DNA of 37,810 bases from Chloroflexota bacterium (GTDB lineage Bacteria; Chloroflexota; UBA11872): NCBI GenBank assembly GCA_022821645.1, contig JAJEDE010000028.1, forward strand, positions 1 to 37,810. The letters run 5' to 3'. This document shows, piece by piece, positions 33,176-37,810 of the stretch. Within the stretch, counting starts at the first letter, position 1. Every line of letters starts with the position of its first letter. The notes beneath the pieces were generated by a model. The model searched no databases and was not told where the DNA came from. It worked only from the letters and a program-made list of their open reading frames with translations. Made by a program: the position numbers and the translations under genes.

Positions 33176-33817
33176 TTAGTCCCGAACCCGCATCGCGGTC
33201 ACCCAGGCCGTGAAGTCGGTGTCGGGAGTTTCCCCAAATGGCTCGCGCCGGACTTCCAGGATCTCGAAAAACGACTCGCAAGAGTTGGCAATTGCCTTGA
33301 GCGAGTGGCGCGGATAACCACGTGGATCCGGTTCGCCGGTTTCGGGATCCCGATTGTCGGCACAGCCAGTCAGGCTGATCCAGTGGCCGCCGGGCACGAG
33401 CCATTTGGCCACCTGGCCAGCGAAGGCGGCGCGGCCCGACTCGTCAAAGGTGGCCCAGACGCTGCGATCGAACGCGAGGTCGAATGGGGTGTCGGGTGAT
33501 TCCTTGAGGAAGTCCGCGCGGCGGAGTTCGAGTTCGCCGTCGGATTCGGCGGTGAGTCGGCGGGCCTCGTCGATCGCGGCCTGGGAGATGTCGACGCCGA
33601 GGACGCGGTAGCCGAGGGCGGCCATCTGGGCGGCTTTTCCGCCGAGGCCGCAGCCAATGTCCAGCAGGCGTCCGGCGGGCGGGGCGTAGCGGGCGAGCAG
33701 GTCAGGCAGCGGGCGCCAGGGCTGGCCGTCGTCCCAGGGCGTTTCGCGTTGTTGGTACCTGGCCTCCCAGTGCTCGCGGGTACGGCGAGCGGCGCGTTGT
33801 TCGGCGTCGTCCGTCAC
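33176..33817 (-). CDS. Class I SAM-dependent methyltransferase
   Basis: A 213-residue methyltransferase resembling the TPMT/TehB-like group. The N-terminus HWEARYQQRETPWDDGQPW (16-34) is typical of that group. Motif I is LLDIGCGLGG (51-60), post-I ends in VLGVDIS, and a RADFL segment follows with the adenine-site Asp. DRSVWATFDESGRAAFAGQV is the substrate-side region seen in thiopurine methyltransferase relatives. Small thiol, selenium, tellurium or arsenic compounds are common substrates, but none is proven. The start overlaps the macro-domain gene by 4 bp, so it is the last gene of a coupled three-gene operon. Confidence 0.9.
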   Translation of the reverse strand: MTDDAEQRAARRTREHWEARYQQRETPWDDGQPWRPLPDLLARYAPPAGRLLDIGCGLGGKAAQMAALGYRVLGVDISQAAIDEARRLTAESDGELELRRADFLKESPDTPFDLAFDRSVWATFDESGRAAFAGQVAKWLVPGGHWISLTGCADNRDPETGEPDPRGYPRHSLKAIANSCESFFEILEVRREPFGETPDTDFTAWVTAMRVRD

Positions 33818-34377
33818 TGGGACGACCGGGCCTGCATGGCCAACCGGTAGATCTCAAGGTCATCGTCACCGAAGACGACAAAGTGGACTTCGTCGATGTC
33901 GAGATTGGCGACGGCAGTGGTCACAGCATCCAGCGCGGTCTCCGCGGCCAAGTCTTTCGGATAGCCGTAGACACCTGTGCTGATGGAGGGAAAAGCGACG
34001 GTGCGGGCGCCGTGGGCGGCAGCGAGTTCGAGGGAGCGGCGGTAGGCGGAGGCGAGGAGGTCGGGCTCGCCGGCGTTTCCGCCGGACCAGACGGGGCCGA
34101 CGGTGTGGATGAGGTGGGCGGCGGGGAGGCGGCCGGCAGTGGTGCGGACGGCCTGGCCGGTGGGGCAGCCGCCGATCCGGCGGCAATCAGCCATGATGTC
34201 TGGGCCGCCGGCGCGGTGAATGGCCCCATCCACACCACCACCGCCCCTGAGGGCGGCATTGGCGGCGTTCACGACGGCGTCGACCTGCTGGACGGTGATG
34301 TCGCCCTGGACCAGGGTCAGACGGGTCGACCCGACCTGTAGCTCCATCATTTCATCCTCATCGTATTCGGCTGTCAT
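33814..34377 (-). CDS. Macro domain protein (ADP-ribose-binding, MacroD-like)
   Basis: A 187-residue macro domain of the MacroD/YmdB type, which binds ADP-ribose and often removes it or O-acetyl groups from ADP-ribose or protein adducts. Motifs: QGDIT, the catalytic-loop NAANAALRGGGGVDGAIHRAGG (about 37-58), and the phosphate loop SISTGVYGYP. The hydrolase Asn and Asp residues are at the usual places. Its ATG overlaps the TGA of the upstream CocE/NonD hydrolase gene; its end overlaps the methyltransferase start by 4 bp. A later Met pair at 10-11 is also a possible start. Coupling to a hydrolase and a methyltransferase is unusual. Confidence 0.93.
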   Translation of the reverse strand: MTAEYDEDEMMELQVGSTRLTLVQGDITVQQVDAVVNAANAALRGGGGVDGAIHRAGGPDIMADCRRIGGCPTGQAVRTTAGRLPAAHLIHTVGPVWSGGNAGEPDLLASAYRRSLELAAAHGARTVAFPSISTGVYGYPKDLAAETALDAVTTAVANLDIDEVHFVVFGDDDLEIYRLAMQARSSQ

Positions 34378-36224
34378 TCGGCAACAGGCCGGACGTGGAC
34401 GAGGAGGCGGCTGGGATGGTCGGGGTCGTGGTAGACGGCCTGGTGGGCGATCTCGACGCGTCGCGATACGCCCAGTGCCTCGCCGGTGTTGGGGTTGGCG
34501 TCGAAGCGGGGGTAGTTGGAGGAGGAAATGTCCACGCGCAGCCGATGGCCGGGGGCGAAGCGGTTGGCGGTGGGATAGAGGACGATGCGGAAATCGTAGA
34601 TATCTCCCGGCTCCAAGAATTCCTCACGGTCGAAGCCGTTGCGATAGCGAGCGCGGAGGATGCTGTCGGCCAGGTTGAGTTCGTAGCCGCCGGGCGTTTC
34701 ATGGCTGTGCGGATAGACGTCCAGCAGCTTGGCGGTGAAGTCGGTGTCGACGGCGCTGCTGGAGGCGAACAAAACGACTTCGACCGGTCCAGCGATCTCG
34801 AACGGCTGGTCGAACGGGGCTGTTTCGAAGCTGAGCACGTCGGGACGGCTGGCGAAGGAGAGGGTGTCGTGGTGGCCGTGGAAGCGGCCGGGCTGGCCGC
34901 GCTGGTCGAAGCCGCCGGAGGGCAGCGCCTCCTCGGCGGCGCTGATGGAGCCGCCGGTGGTGAGGACGGGATTGCGGGGGTCGAAGGTGTATCGGGTCGG
35001 GTCGGTCGGGACGTCGGGTGGGTCCGTGGCGAGGGAGCCGTCTGCTTGCAGGTAGAGGGCGGTCTCGGCGGCGTCGGGCGGGGGCCATTGGTCGGCCGAT
35101 TCCCAGCGGCCGCCGTGCCAGAGGCGACCTTCCAGGTCGGCCGGCGAGCGCCCGAGTTGGCCGCCCATGACGAAGTAGCGGACGGGGGGCTCGCGATCGA
35201 GGCCAGTTTCCATGTCCTTGAGGTGGTGATCGAAGAAGCGCAGGCGCAGGTCGTCGTAGAGGGGCAGCGCGGATTCGAGGCCGAGGTCCACGTCGCCGGC
35301 GGATGTCTCCTCGGTGGTGGGCTCGCCGTGGCGCCAGTGACCGAGGAGCAGCGACATGGGGCTGGATTTGCGGCGGCCGAGGGCGTGGAAGTTGGCGATG
35401 GCGCCGCGGGGATAGGTGTCGTACCAGCCGCTCTGGAAGAGGACGGGGACGTCGGCGTGCTCGTGCCAGTACTCGTCGATGGTGTAGCCGCGCTGGGACC
35501 AGTAGGGGCCGCTTCCGCCGTGGGTGAGGATGTCCCAGGCCCATTGCTCGTAGAGCGGCAGGAAGCGGAGGGCGGTGTGGCCGGGGCGGAAGCGAAGAGG
35601 CGGGCCGAGGATCTCGGGAACACGATCGAACTCGGCGCGCAAGACGCGTTCGAGATCGGGGTCAGCTCCGGCCTCCTGGCTGGTGATGGCCATGCGGTAG
35701 GCGTAGCTGATGAAGCGCTGCTCGAGGGCGCCGCCCTGTCGCATGGAAGAAATCAGGTAGTTGCTGGTGCCCTGGCCGACGAGCTGGGCGCGGAGGTGGG
35801 GCGGGTTGAGGGTGGCGAGGGCGCTCTGGTCGGAGCCGGCGTATGAGGCGCCCATGGTGCCGACGCGGCCGTTGCACCAGGGCTGGACCGCGATCCACTC
35901 CACGGCGTCGTAGCCGTCGGGGGCTTCCTTAGCAAAGGGATACCACTCGCCGCCGGAGCGGCCGCGGCCACGAACGTCGTTGATGATGACCGCGTAGCCG
36001 CGACGCGCGAACCAGTGCGCCTTGCGGGCGTAGCGGCCGGAGTCCTTGAGATAGGGGGTGCGCTCAATGAGGGCGGGGAACTTTGCGTCAATCGCGCGTC
36101 CGTTGAGGGCGGGCAGGTAGATATCGGCGGCCAGTTGAACGCCGTCGCGCGCTGGAATCATGACGTCCGGCAGCACGACGGAGTCGTAAGCGCGGTGCGA
36201 ACCTTGATATCCAACGTCGGTCAT
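34374..36224 (-). CDS. CocE/NonD family hydrolase
   Basis: A 616-residue serine hydrolase of the same family as the protein at 1310-3019. It has the N-terminal pattern VMIPARDGVQLAADIYLP (21-38), INDVRGRGRSGG, nucleophile motif G-A-S-Y-A-G with Ser127, and the jelly-roll end HRLRVDISSSNYPRFDANPNTGE. Start at ATG 36224 matches the family; an in-frame ATG at 36293 adds 23 residues that look like random sequence. The enzyme cleaves an ester or acyl-peptide of unknown identity; no signal peptide is seen. It is the first gene of the operon with the macro-domain and methyltransferase genes. Codons end mostly in C, consistent with the G-rich plus strand here. Confidence 0.92.
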   Translation of the reverse strand: MTDVGYQGSHRAYDSVVLPDVMIPARDGVQLAADIYLPALNGRAIDAKFPALIERTPYLKDSGRYARKAHWFARRGYAVIINDVRGRGRSGGEWYPFAKEAPDGYDAVEWIAVQPWCNGRVGTMGASYAGSDQSALATLNPPHLRAQLVGQGTSNYLISSMRQGGALEQRFISYAYRMAITSQEAGADPDLERVLRAEFDRVPEILGPPLRFRPGHTALRFLPLYEQWAWDILTHGGSGPYWSQRGYTIDEYWHEHADVPVLFQSGWYDTYPRGAIANFHALGRRKSSPMSLLLGHWRHGEPTTEETSAGDVDLGLESALPLYDDLRLRFFDHHLKDMETGLDREPPVRYFVMGGQLGRSPADLEGRLWHGGRWESADQWPPPDAAETALYLQADGSLATDPPDVPTDPTRYTFDPRNPVLTTGGSISAAEEALPSGGFDQRGQPGRFHGHHDTLSFASRPDVLSFETAPFDQPFEIAGPVEVVLFASSSAVDTDFTAKLLDVYPHSHETPGGYELNLADSILRARYRNGFDREEFLEPGDIYDFRIVLYPTANRFAPGHRLRVDISSSNYPRFDANPNTGEALGVSRRVEIAHQAVYHDPDHPSRLLVHVRPVAE

Positions 36225-36387
36225 GCGTGGGTCCGTCCGGTTCGTAATCAAGTCTTTACCTCGGAATGCGACGAACGCCGCGAGCAGGCCCAATGATGCC
36301 CGGTCGAATCGAGCAAGGTCGGTATCGACGAATTGCGACGGTCAGGGGCGTGGCATTCTCTCGTCGAATGCTGCCTGGGCTGCTCCA

Positions 36388-37452
36388 ATGAACCTGGACG
36401 ATATGCGACTGACTCCCGAGGACTATCGGCCGAAGCCGCCGAGTGGGCGGCACTACCGGATTGGGTTGATCGGGTGCGGGGGGATTGCGAACGGGGCTCA
36501 TCTGCCGGCGTACCGGGACTTTGGGTACGAGGTGGTGGCGTGCAGCGACATCGATGCGGCGGCGGTGGAATCGACGCAGGCTCGGTGGGGGATCGAGGCG
36601 GCGGGGACCGATCCGCGGGTGGTGCTGGAGAACCCGCAGGTTGAGGTGATTGACCTGGCGGTGCATCCGCATGCGCGGCTGGAACTGTGGCCGGCGTTGC
36701 TGGAGGCGGGGAAGCCGATCCTGTCGCAGAAGCCGTTCGCCATGACGTGGGAGGACGCGGCGTGGCTGTCGAACTCGGCGAGGGACGCCGGGGTGACGCT
36801 GATGATCAACCAGCAGGCGCGCTGGGCGCCGGCGCATACGGCGATCAAGCTGTTGATCGACTCGGGCATCTGCGGGCCGCTGTTCAGCGTGGCGCACGTG
36901 CGGCGGGGGTACCAGGACCAGCCGGACAAGTGGTGGCGGGACGTGGTGAACTTCAACATCGTGGACCACGGGGTGCATTTCCTGGACCTGATCCGTCACT
37001 TCAGCGGGCGCACGCCGGACGCGGTGAGCGCGACGACGGCGATGATGCAGGGGCAGAACGCGGTCTCGCCCTTGAGTCACACGCTGGCGCTGCACTTCGA
37101 CAGCGGCGACCTGACGGCCATCGATCACTTCAACAACATCGTGCAGAGCAAGGCGGGGCATTCGGAGTTCTGGCATATCGACGGGGCGCACGGGTCGATT
37201 ACGGGGACGCCGCAGTGGGTGGAGGTGACGCAGCGAGACGAGCCGGAGCGGCGAGTGCGCTTTGATATCGAGGGGGCGTGGTTTCCGGAGGCGTTCGGCG
37301 GGAGTATGGGCGAGTTGATGGCGGCGCTGAATGAGGGCCGGGAGCCGCTGACGTCGAGCCAGGACAACCTGAATACGATCCGGATTGCGGCGGCAGGGGT
37401 GCGGAGCAGCGACGAGCGGAGGACGGTGCGGTTGGAGGAGTTTGTGGCCTAG
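36388..37452 (+). CDS. Gfo/Idh/MocA family oxidoreductase
   Basis: A 354-residue NAD(P)-dependent oxidoreductase. The Rossmann motif is IGLIGCGGIANGAHLPAY (about 24-41). The usual EKP motif reads SQKPFAM, with Gln for Glu. The second domain has WWRDVVNFNIVDHGVHFLDLIRHFSG with the conserved His/Asp. Members act on sugars and polyols. ATG 36388 fits the family start; an open extension upstream to 36223 overlaps the divergent hydrolase and was left out. Codon third positions are nearly all G or C with G dominant, unlike plus-strand genes left of 33 kb, where C dominates. Confidence 0.9.
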   Translation: MNLDDMRLTPEDYRPKPPSGRHYRIGLIGCGGIANGAHLPAYRDFGYEVVACSDIDAAAVESTQARWGIEAAGTDPRVVLENPQVEVIDLAVHPHARLELWPALLEAGKPILSQKPFAMTWEDAAWLSNSARDAGVTLMINQQARWAPAHTAIKLLIDSGICGPLFSVAHVRRGYQDQPDKWWRDVVNFNIVDHGVHFLDLIRHFSGRTPDAVSATTAMMQGQNAVSPLSHTLALHFDSGDLTAIDHFNNIVQSKAGHSEFWHIDGAHGSITGTPQWVEVTQRDEPERRVRFDIEGAWFPEAFGGSMGELMAALNEGREPLTSSQDNLNTIRIAAAGVRSSDERRTVRLEEFVA

Positions 37453-37520
37453 CTGCGTCTCGCAGGGACTCTTGTGGCTTGCGGGAATGCCCGGCATTGA
37501 CATCTGAGTGACCCAGGGCT

Positions 37521-37574
37521 TTTCACCCTCACCCCGGCCCTCTCCCTCGAGGAGACCTTTGCATAACTCGACCG
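37521..37574. repeat. Reverse copy of the dispersed repeat seen at 911-1040
   Basis: Read on the minus strand, this stretch gives GTTATGCAA-A-GGTCTC, then a GAGGGAGAGGG block and GGGGTGAGGG, as in the repeats at 911-1040. It lies just before the IS5-family gene, so members of the family flank the mobile genes at both window edges. Confidence 0.65.
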
Positions 37575-37584
37575 GGCGGCCACT

Positions 37585-37810
37585 ATGACGCTGACGGGAG
37601 CTGACGGGAGCAAGGCCATGCATCGGCAGGTGGGAACCCCCTCGTTCGCGGACGCGTTGTTGCCGGCGAAGGTCGGCCGCAACGCCCAGTTGGAGCAAGT
37701 GGACGCGGTGCTGGACTGGGAGCCGGTGGCGGCGGTCGTCCGTGACCTCTATGCCGCCCCGGAGGGGCGCCCCAGCTATCCACCGTTGGTGATGGTCAAG
37801 GTGCTGGTCT
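37585..37810 (+). CDS. IS5-family transposase, N-terminal part (partial)
   Basis: The frame runs off the window end. From the ATG at 37618 it reads FADALLPAKVGRNAQLEQVD, then a Trp-Glu-Pro and LYAAPEGRPSYPPLVMVKVL. This is the N-terminal domain (DUF772 type) of IS5-family transposases, which carry a DDE catalytic domain further on. An in-frame ATG at 37585 adds 11 residues over a short tandem repeat (CTGACGGGAG twice), so the ATG at 37618 may be the real start. The left terminal repeat of the element could not be fixed. Confidence 0.88.
   Translation, partial: MTLTGADGSKAMHRQVGTPSFADALLPAKVGRNAQLEQVDAVLDWEPVAAVVRDLYAAPEGRPSYPPLVMVKVLV

Noticed and set aside
34395..35846. 483-residue plus-strand Gly/Val-rich frame
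   Set aside because: Antisense to the second CocE/NonD hydrolase; composition is that expected from its codons read backwards.
36256..37698. 480-residue minus-strand open frame
   Set aside because: It is the antisense shadow of the Gfo/Idh/MocA gene and is full of Arg/His/Pro runs.

Overview
The window is 37.8 kb of GC-rich bacterial chromosome. A member of the Chloroflexota (SAR202/Dehalococcoidia-like) is the most likely source. The best pointer is the solute-binding lipoprotein at 27856, whose Tat/lipobox leader is followed by a Val/Glu/Lys-rich linker (EVVKVV, VEKIVEKEVPV) typical of that phylum. Unlinked Gfo/Idh/MocA oxidoreductases, CocE/NonD hydrolases and amidohydrolases fit a heterotrophic marine or soil Chloroflexota. 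The taxonomic call is an inference; no rRNA or tRNA gene was seen.

Layout. Both edges are mobile DNA: the 3' end of an IS110-family transposase (2-109) and the 5' end of an IS5-family transposase (from 37585 or 37618). A 1.2-kb non-coding tract after the IS110 end holds a perfect 24-bp inverted repeat and a mosaic of short repeats; a copy of the same repeat family lies in reverse orientation just before the IS5 gene. Next come a CocE/NonD hydrolase (+), a DUF429 protein and a secreted flavin amine oxidase (-). A long run of minus-strand genes (13723 down to 5403) follows: FabZ, a 2-hydroxyacid dehydrogenase, a HAD phosphatase, UbiD, a small helical protein, UbiA, UbiX, a voltage-gated K+ channel, a lactonase-type amidohydrolase and an SDR. 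UbiD/UbiA/UbiX suggest quinone synthesis, possibly the MqnL/MqnP/MqnM branch of futalosine-type menaquinone synthesis. The amidohydrolase and SDR look like a sugar-lactone/sugar dehydrogenase pair. A MarR regulator with a perfect palindromic operator candidate follows.

The most notable region is 15718-19899 (-): ornithine-cyclodeaminase family protein, Dop-like protein, a 58-residue Pup/UBact-like modifier ending in Gly-Gly-Gln, and a PafA-like ligase. This is a complete conjugation module for a ubiquitin-like protein, without proteasome or ATPase genes beside it and probably outside Actinobacteria. A five-bladed propeller glycosidase-like gene lies downstream of it.

From 20 to 33 kb: an ECF-type sigma factor with a C-terminal hydrophobic tail, an EamA transporter, an ABC-2 exporter pair, a thioredoxin-reductase-like flavoprotein, a Gfo/Idh/MocA oxidoreductase, an AAC(3)-family acetyltransferase, a tiny Tat lipoprotein, the solute-binding lipoprotein, a flavin-dependent halogenase and a TPR protein. 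At about 33.1 kb strand composition flips: the plus strand is C-rich to the left and G-rich to the right whatever the gene orientation. That resembles a replication-origin-type switch or a rearrangement boundary. To the right lie an operon of CocE/NonD hydrolase, macro-domain protein and methyltransferase (-), a second Gfo/Idh/MocA protein (+), and the IS5 element.

Starts were set from Shine-Dalgarno sequences and family alignment where possible. All functional calls rest on recognising motifs by eye, without database searches.
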